64,000 nucleotides of DNA from Siderastrea siderea (taxonomy: Eukaryota; Cnidaria; Anthozoa; Scleractinia; Rhizangiidae): NCBI GenBank assembly GCA_964030785.1, contig OZ034971.1, forward strand, positions 10,902,579 to 10,966,578. Direction: 5' to 3'. This document shows positions 19,950-31,116 of the stretch, piece by piece; the stretch's first letter is position 1; each line of letters opens with the position of its first letter. Made by a program: the position numbers and the translations under genes. Under the pieces are notes generated by a model that saw only the letters and a program-made list of their open reading frames with translations, did not search any database and had not been told where the DNA came from.

Positions 19950-22900
19950 TAATAGAAAAAGTGGTCTAAATGTGTTTCCTTAGCTGTAATTACCTTTGTG
20001 ATCTATACTCTCTATGAATAAAGGAGGTTATAATCTCTACTAATATCTATTTTATTTTTGAAGAGAAGTAACGGAATAAGAATGATGGTATTTTTTTGCA
20101 GTGGATAAAGGAAATTTTAGAGTAGGGGTAACACCCCATTATTCCTCTTCAGCCCCCAGTCCTGGTGCATGACATGGCGAGGGTTCAGCGCACTTTGAAA
20201 AGAAAACTTGGTAATTAAGGGGGAAGTCTGGTCAGATGCCCTGTTTTCCCAACGTTTTAGCCCTTTTTCTTAATTATCCCCATGAAATTTCACTCAATTC
20301 AAAAATGCTTCAATAGGTTTATAGTGCTTTCTCCCATAAACCTGTAAGAATTTTTTCGCAATTTTTAAAGCGGACATAAAGAAAAAAATGGGGGGGATTG
20401 ATGAATTTTAAGAAAATTGAAAATTGATAAAAAATAAAGGTGAATTAGAATTACAATTGAAAGTTAATAATTAATAGACGGATACCAAAACAGGCCACCA
20501 ACAACCCCAAGTGCTCCTGCGTGGGGGTGGCCTGTCTGGGCGTGTGTACAAAAATTTTATTCCTCTTTTATTTCTGTCTTATTTCCTAAAAATTTAACCA
20601 GACTCCCCCCTTAAATCTCGGAGAAACAATAACAAGAAAGCCGCTGTTTCTGTCGTTGATAAAAAAAAAATTAACCCTTCCAGCAGCTGCTTCAAAATCA
20701 GCAGTACCAAAACAAATGAAACAAAACATAAACAAACAAACAAACAAGGCGTCATTAGATGCCTGATGATGGATAAATATTGGCTTAATTGCACGATATT
20801 TAGACAGCAAAAAGATCTTTGATGCAGATCTCTCTAAACCGATGAGTCATGGTTAACCATCTCTCCAATTTTTCCACCTATTTCTTCTTAGTCTTTTAAG
20901 GTGATGTCAACATTTCACAAGAAACCATGCTCTGGAAACTGCAAATGAAACTGTAAGGGATATAACTGAGAAATAGGACGTTTTTCAAGATTTTTGTTTT
21001 GGACACTTTCTAATCTAATCAGTGACCCCTTAGTCTTCGTTTGGTTGATTTATCAAATTCTCTTCCTGAGGAAAATGAGAGGCTGTACACGGGCAACATT
21101 GGGTTCATTGTCATCATTTTACAAAAATAAGGCATTTCCTGTGGGACTGAAAAGGTCAAGAATATTTGCTTCGCTACGTCGCAACCTCAGTAAATGTCGG
21201 TCCTGCTACTATTCATCTCGAATAAACCAACAAATAATAGATAATTAAACAAGTAACAAACAAACAAATAGATAAATGAAGATGAGATATGATAAAAATG
21301 TTAGATGGAGGACTGAAAACCCACCACCCCCTTGCCACTATTAAGGCTCCTTACATTTCGCTTGTCAAATGAGAAGAGCTATTGTTTGGGCACGGTGCCG
21401 AAAGTTGGGGTTAATTTATTTAGTAACATTTCAACACTGCTCAGTAATGGCTTGGTAAGGGTCGGTAATTCTTTTAGCAATCTCTCCTTCCTAAATTTAG
21501 ACATGGGAAAAGTCAGTTGTGACCAGTTGTGGTTAGACACCATTCAAGGGTCGCTTGGAACGGTTTACCAATAGATAAATCAATAACTATACCTCCACTG
21601 CATCAAGCGAAGCAATATCTCTGAGTGGTACGTCTTTCTTTCATTTCATTTTATGATGTTTCCTTTATTAGTAACTCGTCGGGATTAATCGTAAGAAATG
21701 ACATGAAAAATTTGTTGCCAAATCCTGATCAATATCTCATAATTTTATCAAGGTCTTGAGAACATTAAAAAAGAGTAAGAAGGGGAGATTTTAATAATGA
21801 ATTTTAAGGAAATTAAAAACAATAAAAGTTACTTTGTAGTTAACAATTTAAATGGACACCAAAACAACCTAGTTTCATGCTGTTCTCGGGAAGATAAGAG
21901 GTCTAACCTGTTGTTTATATAACCAAAGCGGTGGTTTTGCACTTTTCGTTTCATCCTAGTTGAGCCTTAGGCGTTTACATGTTTACTAATGTACCCGCAC
22001 AAAAGGCCATTGACGACATCTGTGAGCTGATAAGATCAGGAATAAAAGCAATAGCTAAATGTGGTGTACCTTTTCACAGCGCTTTTCTGAAAAACAGACT
22101 GCATTATTTTTACTTGCACAGAGTCCATCACTGTTAACTTTAGGTGAAAATTCCGACGTCAACCATTTTGTTGACTCTGTATGTGGACGTGTCTAAAGCA
22201 AATTTTGCCACCACTGTATCGCGCCCCATAAAAATTCATGAATTTGGAATGCCAAATATTAAAATGTTCATGTTCACAATATATATCTAGCTGAAATGCA
22301 TGTCGGAACTTCTCCATAAAAATAAATTAACGAAGATATATGCAGTGGACGTTTTGTTCCCTGTATCTTCCTGATTCATGTTAATCTTTGAAGGTTTCAT
22401 GGACACAGTAAGTTTTACAGCCATAGCAACAACTTGAAAACCATTTTTAATTCTTAAGTTCGGATTGGTTAGTGATAACCCAACGTTTAGTCAGAAATGG
22501 AAACTTGCCAGGCCGGAAAGCATGTCTGTCCATGATGATGCCCTTCTTTCGAAAAGAGGACGGTAAAGCAAATAACGACTAAACAAAGCTATGATCTGCT
22601 ATCAGCTTATAGGTGAACCCAGTTCTGCTATCACAGCAACGACTCAAAAAATAAATATATAGTTTACCTTGAGCCTGAATTTACACCACTAAAATGGTAG
22701 CAGTTCCCATATTTCGTACGTGTACAAGTATAAAAACGACAACTTGCAAAAACATACATCTGATTCGTCCTTAGCTATAACTGCTCAGGGAACGACGTTT
22801 TTGTGCACGGTAGCTTATATCCAATGCAAACCAATTTTTAGCTTGTACTTGTTTTAGTGAAACCCCATAAAGAGCCCCATCGCAATACTGTCTCGTATAG

Positions 22901-23582
22901 ATTGCCATAAATTTAAAATGATTGGCCTTTTATGGCCCTTGGCAAACAAAGCTTTATATGCCTGGTCGTCGACTTGTTGATGCTGAGGTCATGATGTTCA
23001 ATCGAAGAACCAATTAACCGCGAGGGCCTTTTCAGTCTGTTTGGTTCGATCTTCGATGTGCGCTTGTAAAAACGGAAGAAACGTAGTGAGATACCAAACA
23101 ATCTTTCCTTGGGTTCCATTTCTGGATTCTAAATCAATTTCCACGGTGTGTGTGATTGTCATCGCGCAGAATGCCTATTGTTCTTGGGACATTTACTTAC
23201 AGTCGAGTTATAATCATAGGTCTGTAATATTGCCTGTTCTTCTTCAACTAAGCGCATTTGATTGGTTAATGATTACGCGCGTTTTCTTCCACTGGGAATA
23301 CCTTCTGCTCATCAAAGTGCAGGAGGTGGAGCAAAGAGACAATACATATGTGAGGCATTGTTAAACCTTTTATTTCGCGATATCACACCTTCAATTGCTT
23401 ATTTCGCAAAGCGTCCTTCAGATTTTTTTTCTTGCTGAGAGAAAGGATCCGTTTCCCTTCTGTCTGCATTTTCGTTAAATATATCGCAAAAGAGAAAACT
23501 GCCAGCACATACAAACACTAAAAACGCAATCCCACGCACAAGATTCAAAAGTCTTTTACCTTTGTGCATAAGTTTCTAAGGG

Positions 23583-23745
23583 CCTCTTCATATGAGCCCG
23601 GTTGACCGGGCTGGCCCGGTTTCCGAGATCTCGCCTCACTCCTATTTCCTTTGTAAAAATTGCGATGTGTTCATATGAGAAGGCGGGCCAGCCCGGTTAC
23701 CGAGATCTCGGTTTCTACAACCGAGATCTCTACAACCGGGATGTT
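23583..23745. repeat. Palindrome-rich repeat with CCGAGATCTCG motifs
   Basis: Two direct copies of GGGC-x3-CCCGGTT-x-CCGAGATCTCG lie about 75 bases apart, each largely self-complementary, with two further ACCGAGATCTC-type copies and flanking TTCATATGAG. It looks like a compact MITE; the ends are not resolved. It lies within the segment that D3 lacks. Confidence 0.5.
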
Positions 23746-26636
23746 TAAGAGTTTGTTTGTTTCTCCTCTCCAGCGTAGTAAGACTGTGTACATCTGTGTG
23801 CAGCTGTCAGTCGCTTGTTTAAGAACTTTTTCGTTTCCTCTCTTCTACTGCAGCTATGTACATATGTTTGCAGCTTAGCTGTTCCTACTGTGGCAGCGCC
23901 GTATCAAAAGCGAGTCCAGAACACCTGCCAGAAAGATCTACCAACCTTTCGGTATAGTGAGGACTTAACAAACAACCGAACCTATTGTAGGGTCGAATGA
24001 AAGGTACAGTTCTACAGAGGTCGTCCTCGCCATCTCTGGATACTTCCTGTTCGTCGACATAATCAGGGGAACCGCAAAGACAAAATTTTAGCAAAATACT
24101 TAAAATATCAGAAAAGCATTTTCTTATCATAAACTGAAGGTGCCAACTTAAAAGTCCCAAATTTTCACCACATGAACTTAGGTGATAAATACAATTTTAA
24201 CGTACTTATCTACACATTGAGCGATCAATAGTGGAAATGTTTTTAAAAGGCGGGGCGCTCTCCTTTTTTAGGCCAAAAAGATTCAATAAACTACCCATTA
24301 ACTTCAAGACAGCAAAAAATTTGTGACAACTCTTACATGACAAAAAATGGAAACCGGGCCTGAAGTCAAACAGAGCCGTAAACCAAATCATCACATCATC
24401 AACCGATCGCTCAACGTTTGAATGGTGGCTGGGATTGAAACTTGTCACAAATCAATTTACTTTTGGCCCCAATTCAAGTACTTTGCTAATTTAGGTATAT
24501 AGACAATTGGCAGCGAGATCATTGCCCATTTCTATCATATGAATACACTTCATTAATCTCCCATCCAGTTCAAGTCCTGAATCAATTTGGCGAAAAGATT
24601 CAACAATTTGAGTCTAGATAGCACACTTCTGCAAGATAAATCCACTTCGCCATCTCCCAGCAGCAAGATCAATGCGCATTTCTTCAAAATAAACACTTTT
24701 GATTTTCGTACACACGTAATAAATAGTTCAGCCACCATTTTTACGAAAGCTATGTTAAACAACTAAACTTCTTATCTTTGCCGAGTTCTTTCCTGATTCG
24801 TCTTTTCCATGTTGTTAGCAGCTTATATCCTTCTTTCTCCTTTAGACTTCACGAGTTTCTTAATTGGTTTTCCTGAAGATAGACAGAAATGAGACTTATA
24901 AATTAGTTCAAAAGCTCCATTTTTATAGCTCATAAAAGAAAACTCTTATTCAACTTTCTAACAACTAAAGCCTAAATGAGACCACGTTGGACGTACTTTT
25001 CAACGATACCGGCAACCTTGGCTTAAGGTAGTCTTCATTGAAATGTGCTTGAGTAATATTACTGACCCAAGAATCTTCTTCAAGCTGAGGCCACTTCACT
25101 CTTGTGGCACAAATTTAAATGCCGAGAGGACATCTACACTCGCATGAATTTGAATTTCAACTTTAAGCGACACTCTAGCAGGTATTAAACCACACTAAGC
25201 AAAGGTTGTTACTCAGGTTCTGTGAAGAAACTTGATAAATAATATCTTACACTGCAGCTTAAATATTTAGATTCTTTAACTTCGTTCTAATCTCTCTCAA
25301 TTTGATCCCTTAGTGCCTAAAAATAGAAAATAAGCAATGCAAATGAACCAAAGAAAAACTCGCTATTCATGTTAAAAAATAAAACTAAGAAGACAAAATT
25401 TTGAAGTTGAATATAAAATTGAAGCGACACTCATAAACCACGTGCTAACATAATCGAGCGACATTTGTGCCCTGTAAAGAAACTTTGTGGTAGTATTATT
25501 GCAGTGGAGCTAATATTCACCTTTGGTTGAATTTGTTTTATCTCCTTGCCCTTTGCTTCAGAACTTTTAGACGTCTTCAGGCTTCTCTCGAAAGCATAAG
25601 CCAGTGTTCAAAAGTATGAGCTATCTTCACACGACAACAGCCTGCAAATTCTACAACAAGTCATGAATGTCGATTAGAAACAGAAGCATAAGATAATCGA
25701 CAAGTGCATTCCTTGCACGTTTTGCAGCAAGCAAATCAAAAGTGCGAAAAACAAAAGAAAAATGAGTCACGTGACAACCTGATTGCATTATATGTTGTTG
25801 TCGTTGTTGTTCTTTTTGCGAAACATGGCTGGATTCATTCGTGTTTTTGTCTTCTTTTAATTCAGCTTTTTCTCACAAAGTAAGTGCTTAATTCTTTTAT
25901 TGGCGAAAAAAGGAAAGGCTATTTTTCTCACTTTTTTCCTTGTTTCCCGCTGAAACGAAAGGAAAAATATAAACAGTATCTTCGTTTTTCGTTTTTATAA
26001 ATTTAAAGTTATTAGCAAGTGTGCCTTCCTTTGGTTCAGGGAATTTTTTTGGCTTTGGCCTCAAGGCAGAGAGATTTTAGGGGGTCTTAGTTTATGTCCC
26101 CATTCACTTTGGGTGTTAAGGAAGAAAAGCCAATATATCTACCTAAACAGGTGTTGCTTAGGGTAGACTTATGAAAGAAAAACTAAAAATTTATGACAAT
26201 GCTTTTAAAATCTAATTATAGAGGACAGCATTCGATGTCAACGTCTTCAGGGCAATCAAAATCACTAATAGCTCTTATTTGATCGTCTGTTTTAGCGTGG
26301 TCTTTAGGATCCCACGGACGAGATCATGTGGTTGTTGCACAGGGCTCCCAAGATCAAGTGCAGACCACTTTAGTACCCACACAAACGGTGAGACCGTTTG
26401 TAGTTTCAAGACGACAAAACACAACGGTTGAGTTGAGCTTACGTTTATTCTGAACTTTACATGTAAATATTCATCGCGGGGAACACTCCAACCAAAAATG
26501 TCAACAATTTATTCGCTTTCATTTACGCAGTCTTAATTCCATAAAAGCTTATCTATCCTGGCTCCAGAGGTCGACGGTAACAATGATAAGTCAGTTGGAG
26601 TAAACGTTTATCTGTCAGTGTTAATGACTTTCATAG

Positions 26637-26776
26637 ACAGCGATTGGTGCATTGCGAACGACAGATAAAACGTCATTTAAAAGTCGGGGCCACTTTGTCT
26701 TCAACGAGAGATGCCTCTCCAAAGATGCGAGCCTACTTCAGTCACACACCCAAGGAAGCCGCATTGCGTTTACAAG
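26637..26776 (+). promoter_or_regulatory. Conserved promoter-proximal block of U2
   Basis: ACAGCGATTGGTGCATT, a GATAAAACGTCATTTAAAAG stretch and GTCGG match the blocks before U1, U3 and U4. It holds the inverted CCAAT, the CRE-like core and the AT-rich motif in the same order. It remains intact even though exon 1 behind it is broken. Confidence 0.55.
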
Positions 26777-27539
26777 ATGGCGTCGAGAGGTGGCGCTATT
26801 TCAGCTTTTCATCATGTTGGTCACGTTATCTTGGACCAAAACTGTGGGGAAAATTATCCCCAGACATAAGATCAGCTAAAACTTTAAATATTTTTAGGAA
26901 ACAGATACGCAAATACGATATTAGTCTGCTCATAGATGATGGCCGCAAGGGCTGTTCCCTCTGCTCCTCATAATTATTTTATACAGTTTTAAGTATTTTT
27001 AATTCTCTTTTTACATATTTTTAATATCTGCTCATCATCATTATTTTATATAGCTTTAAGTATTTTAAATTCTCTTTATAAATATTTTTAATATCTGACT
27101 ATCATAAATATTTTATATAGCTCTAAGTATTATAAATTTTCTTTCTACATATTTTTAATATCTATTAATTGTGTCCCCAAATTAGTATGGGATTTTCCCA
27201 GGCTATGTGGCCTTGACACATTAATAAAGTTTATCATCATCATCATCATCCCTCCAAGCTGTGGGCCAAATAGCTGTTTTTCGATAAGGCAAATTTTAGA
27301 TCTCCCTGAAGAGAGTGCAGACGAACGTTCCTACTGTTCAAGTAACCTGAGTCCACTAGCCGAGAGTTGCACTGTTTCCGTTCCGGCAGTTCTTCCTCGA
27401 AAGGTTCTTCCCATGGTATACCATCACAGTGATAATGTATCATGCAGGGGACTCATTAATTGGCAGCAATTCCCTCTCGCGCCTTACAGTCACTGGAGTT
27501 ATGGAAGTTTTTCTTTAAATAACCAGGGATTTCCATTAA
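26777..27539 (+). pseudogene. U2 homeobox exon 1, interrupted by a LINE
   Basis: The conserved ATG (26777) starts the usual MASRGG peptide, but after 17 codons the frame enters a LINE fragment and stops at TAA 26867-26869, before the EH1 motif. The exon resumes at about 27250 with PSCGPN and an intact EH1 (FSI..IL) and reaches a good donor AA|GTAAGT at 27540 in phase 1. Beyond the insertion it differs from U3 by in-frame 3 base additions only, so the break is the main lesion. Read-through splicing that removes the LINE cannot be excluded but is not apparent. Confidence 0.85.
26829..27249 (+). mobile_element. 5'-truncated non-LTR retrotransposon (LINE) 3' end
   Basis: About 421 bases absent from U3, where 'ggtcacgtta' joins directly to 'accctccaagctg'. 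It encodes the last part of a reverse-transcriptase ORF (GPKLWGKLSPDIRSA, then FRKQIRKYDI) ending at 26973, a form common at the C-end of CR1/L2/RTE-type LINEs. An AT-rich 3' UTR with repeats of 'tatttttaatatct', an AATAAA at about 27224 and a (CAT)n tail follow. Severe 5' truncation and the microsatellite tail are typical of target-primed insertion. The subfamily is not assigned. Confidence 0.85.
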
Positions 27540-28481
27540 GTAAGTGAATCAGCAGCAATCACACACATCTAAAGGTTGTTGTTTCTTTGCTCGTGTCAAT
27601 GCCACATACATGCAAGTCTTCGGCAGAAACACGACAATGGGGAATACGTAGCTATTCAGTTTAAACGCGCTGTTCTTTACAGTCTAGGATAACCGTTAAT
27701 TACTCGGTGGACATTCACTTTGACTACCAAAAAAAGAGGAAAGAAAGGTTTTAAGACCAGTTTCATTGCAGGCAGATGTACATTTATCTGCTGACCTTAA
27801 CTTAACCGCGCGTTTATCCCTTTGTTTATATCACATGAGAGAAGTTCAAATTTTAATCGCCAATCAACCTTCTTTTAGTGACTTTTTTATGGAGGAGATT
27901 GAAAATTGCCAGCGCCAGCGAAAGAAACATGGTCGAAAAGGTACTATTTTCAAAAAGGTACAGAGATCAGTCGACAGGACCGCAAATTCATGAAAGAAAC
28001 TGCTAAAGGTGACATTCCATTCGCAGAAAAGGAAAAGGTCTGCCTAAGTTATATGTCATTGGAAAAGTTGGCCTGGTGTTCCTTAACACTAAAGAAAATT
28101 ACACCATGTCGGCGCAAAGTGCACTTTGTCCTTTGTCCATTTCTTTTTATTATGAAAGATGTGCTTTCCATAATACCTGACAGTTATATACAGGTATAGG
28201 TGCTAACTTTTTTCATTTCACATTCAAAGAAAACATGAGGAAAACCTTTTTCAAACCAGCCAACCACTCAATGCTATAAAGATAAAACAGATAAGTAAGT
28301 ACACAGTGAAAAATCCTCGGAAAAAAAATTCCAAGCCCCCACCTTTTTTGAAAACCTTTTTCAAATTCGAAATTCGAATTCGAAAAAAAAAACTGTGTGA
28401 CAGTGCAATGAGGCCCGGGTATGTTTAGTTTAAATCAGGAAAGAATGAAAATATGCTATCCAGCCCCTGCAGCTTTTCTTT

Positions 28482-28720
28482 GGCTGGTTTCCATATGATC
28501 GCTACGCAATTGCTTCGATCGCTGCAAGTCGCTGGAAAAAAAACGTTTAGCAATCGTTGTGATCATATGGAAAACACACTTCAGCGATCGTAGCGATCAC
28601 AGCATTTCACAACGATCGCTGAAGAGTGTTTTCCATATCATCGCAACGACTGCTAAAGGCCTTTCCAGCGATCGCAGTGATTGTAGCGATCGAAGCGATC
28701 ATATCAAGTGGAAACAAGCC
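28482..28720. mobile_element. TIR element in U2 intron
   Basis: The ends GGCTGGTTTCCATATGATCG and GATCATATCAAGTGGAAACAAGCC are inverted copies. Inner inverted blocks (CAGCGATCGTAGCGATCA and ACGATCGCTGAAG) give a nested fold. Flanked by TTT on both sides. Present at the same place in U3 (39000-39230) and absent from U1 and U4, where the site reads CGTTTTGTAGTCTC. Confidence 0.8.
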
Positions 28721-29036
28721 TTTAGAGGTCTCATCTCCAAAGGATCCATGATTGCCAATAATATTATCAAAGGGTACGCTTTAATTTAAGACTAACCTTT
28801 TTTACTTTCATGTTTTATTAAGACCAAGATGGGAAAAGTTTGTTTCAGTTTAAATTACTTTCAAAAACTCATGAATAATTAATGATCATTTCCACCAATT
28901 ACATCACGCAAATGAGTCACGTGGATGCTTGTTTAAAACCGGTAATACATCAACAATCTAAAAAGCCTGGTGGCGGCATTTGATTTCAGTCCCAGGGGAA
29001 AGCGGGGCTGATTGTAATATACCTCATTACTATTCT

Positions 29037-29106
29037 TTATATAAAATGTTACCCTCATTAGTATTCTTTATATAAAGAATACTAATGAGGGTAACATTTT
29101 ATATAA
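29037..29106. repeat. Perfect 70 bp palindrome without spacer
   Basis: Reading outward from the centre at 29071/29072 (CTTTATATAAAG), 35 base pairs match on each side without error. A degraded direct copy of the left arm lies just upstream (29020-29046). The palindrome cuts the Crypton-like reading frame, whose stop codon lies inside it. Confidence 0.95.
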
Positions 29107-30041
29107 CAGAAACAATGCTGTACAGTGTACGAGGAGGATAATTTTCCCCGGTATCTTTGCACACTTCCATTATGAATTTTGTTAACCAAAAATTTAGCGA
29201 CTCTGCCGTCATATCAAGCACGTCGGTTTCCAAGTCTTGAATTTGTGATGTGTCATTAGTACAACTGCTCGGCTCTTCAGAAGCTTTCTTATTTACTCTT
29301 GTTGACTGCCATTCTGAAAAAATCTTCATAGCCCACTTATTGACGGAACGTGTTGACTTTGGTACGGCATTTTCCAGCAGTTGTTTCTCTTCTTCAGCAT
29401 TTTTGGGTTGGCGAAATGTCCACTTGTGCTTCGAAGTAACCTGCGATCAGGCGTTATTTTTCTCGCGGCGGTGTAGTCAACGGAAAAATGAACGCCTGAT
29501 ACAATTACTTGTCGAGTCGTCTGTAAAAAGTCCAGAATCTGGACTTTTTTCTGATTGGTCGGGAAACAAAAGGCAACATAAAGCTAAATCCTGATTGGCT
29601 AATCGAGTTCAAGTGTAACTTCAGTTCAATACAATGAATAAAAAATAATTACCTTTGATGTATTCTTTTGTGTTTTGCCGTGTATTCATCGTTTTATCAA
29701 AGGTATTTATTTTTTATTCATTGTATTGAACTCAAGTTCAAATTTATCGTTATTTAGCGTTCGCAGACCTCAGTATTTTAATTCTCATACAACGTCTCTT
29801 TTAACCTGCGATCAGGCTTTCTTTTTTTTCGCGGCGGAGGGAGGGCGCGAGGAAAATAACGCCTGATCGCAGGTTAGCTCACTCTTATCTGATGGCATCG
29901 CTGACACTCTCGTTGACAGACACTTTAATTGGGGGGCGGCAGACGATTCAACAAGTAATTGTATCAGGCTTTCCTTTTTTTTTCGCCCTCCCTCCGCCGC
30001 GAAAAAAAAAAAGCCTGATCGCAGGTTAGCTTCGAAGCCAT
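29099..30041 (-). pseudogene. Crypton-like (DUF3504) recombinase fragment
   Basis: On the minus strand an ATG at 30041-30039 opens a frame that is interrupted after four codons by the foldback element and continues from about 29436 to a stop at 29099, about 113 residues in all. The motifs NKWAMKIFSEWQ, LNFWLTKFIMEV and YPPRTLYSIV are those of the N-terminal part of the KIAA1958/QRICH1/ZMYM-type DUF3504 proteins, which derive from Crypton tyrosine-recombinase transposons. The catalytic recombinase domain is missing: the frame ends in the 70 bp palindrome. Host gene fragment versus transposon cannot be settled; mobile origin is favoured because U3 lacks it. Confidence 0.75.
29437..30028. mobile_element. 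Foldback (Mutator-like) element with 9 bp target duplication
   Basis: The ends are TAACCTGCGATCAGGC and its exact inverse. Long inverted arms include GATACAATTACTTGT and TTCAATACAATGAATAAAAA with their complements at 29949-29963 and 29711-29730. A small 74 base foldback with the same ends sits at 29801-29874 inside the right arm. The element is flanked by a 9 base direct repeat GCTTCGAAG (29428-29436 and 30029-30037). A 9 bp duplication with long TIRs suggests the MULE group. No transposase is present. It interrupts the Crypton-like coding start. Confidence 0.85.
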
Positions 30042-30339
30042 AATGTTCTCATCGAGCTCACTATTGAATGAAGTTTCCACTATACAAATCATCTAATCTT
30101 ATAATTCTTTTCAGATCTAGCAGCATGAACTAGCAGCACGGGAAAATGGTCCGAAGCTCATTAAACAAAACTTTTTATTCTTTTCAAAGACTATAGGAAC
30201 TACAAAACATGAAAGAATGTCTTTATATTCTGTGAGATCGATTTTGACATTCTCTTGATGAGACTATGGAATAAAGTTATAGCACGGGAAAATGGCACCA
30301 TTAGTTCATTTATTCTATGAGATCGTTTTTTGAAGCCGT

Positions 30340-30436
30340 TCAATAAACTCGCAGATCGTGTTTTATCGGGTCTAAAACCACTCGGCTACGCCTCGTGGTT
30401 TTAAACCCGATAAAACACTCCTGCTCGTTTATTAAA
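30340..30436. repeat. Hairpin repeat with CGGCTACGCC core
   Basis: The arms GTGTTTTATCGGGT and its complement, then AAAACCACTCGG and CCTCGTGGTTTT, pair around a CTACG loop. The outer AATAAACTCGCAG and CTGCTCGTTTATT also pair imperfectly. It looks like a small palindromic repeat of the MITE type. No target duplication is resolved. Confidence 0.7.
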
Positions 30437-30694
30437 CAGTACGTAGTCCATTGCTTGTCAATTCTTTCAAACCCTAAACGCATCGGTTTGGAGATTCAGT
30501 TTTACTTTTCAATTCCTCAACATTAACAGACTACGTCAAAAGGCGAATCCATACCAACGCATAAATGTTCCATGTTTGACGTCGGTTGAACTTGTAGAAA
30601 ATACATAAGGACTTTTATTCACTCTTCACTGGCTGAGGTTTGATAAAATTATATTATTCTCTTCAGTAATTACCTTTTTTTATCCTTCCCTTAG

Positions 30695-31116
30695 CCCGGA
30701 TCTTTCAGAAGAAGAGAAGACGTCCCATGCGAAAGAAGAAGCAGCGTCCATTGTTTTCACCTAACCAAATTCAAACCATGGAAAAAGAATTCGCCAAACA
30801 GCGATACATAACGGAAAGCAGGCGAACTCAGCTGGCGTTAGAGATAAACCTTACTGAAACTCAAGTCAAAACCTGGTTCCAAAATCGACGAACAAAGTGG
30901 AAAACGGAAACAAAAGATGAAACAAATACGGCCTCAAGGCGCTCCTCCCAGGGAGAAATGGAACATGTCTTCATTGCAATGCAGATTAAACTGGGTCCTT
31001 TCTACCAGAACATATGCACTGATTCACTTGTAACTCACTTAGAGTTTTGCTACAGCATTATGCCGAACCTATGTTTCCTACTACCCTTTTTAAAGGTTCG
31101 TTTCTTGGATAGATAG
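30695..31116 (+). CDS. U2 homeodomain exon 2, tail frameshifted
   Basis: The exon opens after TTAG at 30694. The homeodomain is complete, with the same helix 3 (QVKTWFQNRR) as the other units and small changes (SPNQ, YITESRRTQ, KWKTE). Frame and phase 1 fit the U2 exon 1 donor. In the tail, one base is missing relative to U3 ('gtaactcactta' for 'gtgactccactta'), so the last 30 or so residues are read in another frame and end at TAG 31114-31116. With its exon 1 broken, this exon can yield a normal protein only through another start or splicing route. It could also be a decaying pseudogene whose homeodomain has not yet broken. Confidence 0.7.

Larger units (their letters stand above)
828..21518. 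repeat. Long segmental duplication, copy A (holds U1)
   Basis: Nearly every base from about 828 to 21518 aligns with 45678-64000 in the same order and direction, with scattered substitutions and small indels. Similarity starts at a shared 'tagcttgtt' (828 and 45678), while the sequences further upstream are unrelated. Copy A is longer mainly because of the exon 2 tandem duplication (about 2.08 kb), a 279 bp TIR element at 10426 and about 180 bp near 15115-15290. Copy B holds small extra pieces near 51540 and 51885. The right end of the duplication is not visible because copy B is cut by the window edge. Confidence 0.95.
18615..26028. repeat. Common downstream region, copy D1
   Basis: Non-coding region shared with D2 (about 32005-36140), D3 (about 40945-45000) and D4 (61085 to the window edge). 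Shared markers include 'tttcttggatggcaat', 'aaatctcggagaaac', 'ggctgtacacgggc' and 'gataacccaacgtt'. D1 alone holds about 590 bases at 23160-23745 that D3 lacks, and about 2 kb (22940-24946) that D2 lacks. No coding exon with convincing motifs was found. A short frame (about 22440-22565, with SDNPTF and MSVHDD) recurs in D2 and D3 but changes freely. Confidence 0.75.
28862..30445. mobile_element. Composite nested insertion in U2 intron
   Basis: U3 passes directly from 'ttagtttaagattactgtag' to 'ttcgttgcttgtcaattc' (about 39350-39385); U2 has about 1.58 kb between the matching points. The insert holds a 70 bp palindrome, a Crypton-like coding fragment, a foldback element and a hairpin repeat, each listed separately. 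Confidence 0.85.

Noticed and set aside
22440..22565. Possible exon with SDNPTF and MSVHDD, repeated in D2 and D3
   Set aside because: Copies differ freely in amino acids and in frame continuity, with no consistent splice sites.
25826..25862. Short ATG frame MAGFIRVFVFF near a donor-like GTAAGT, repeated at 35935
   Set aside because: It stops after eleven codons and before the donor; no coding evidence.
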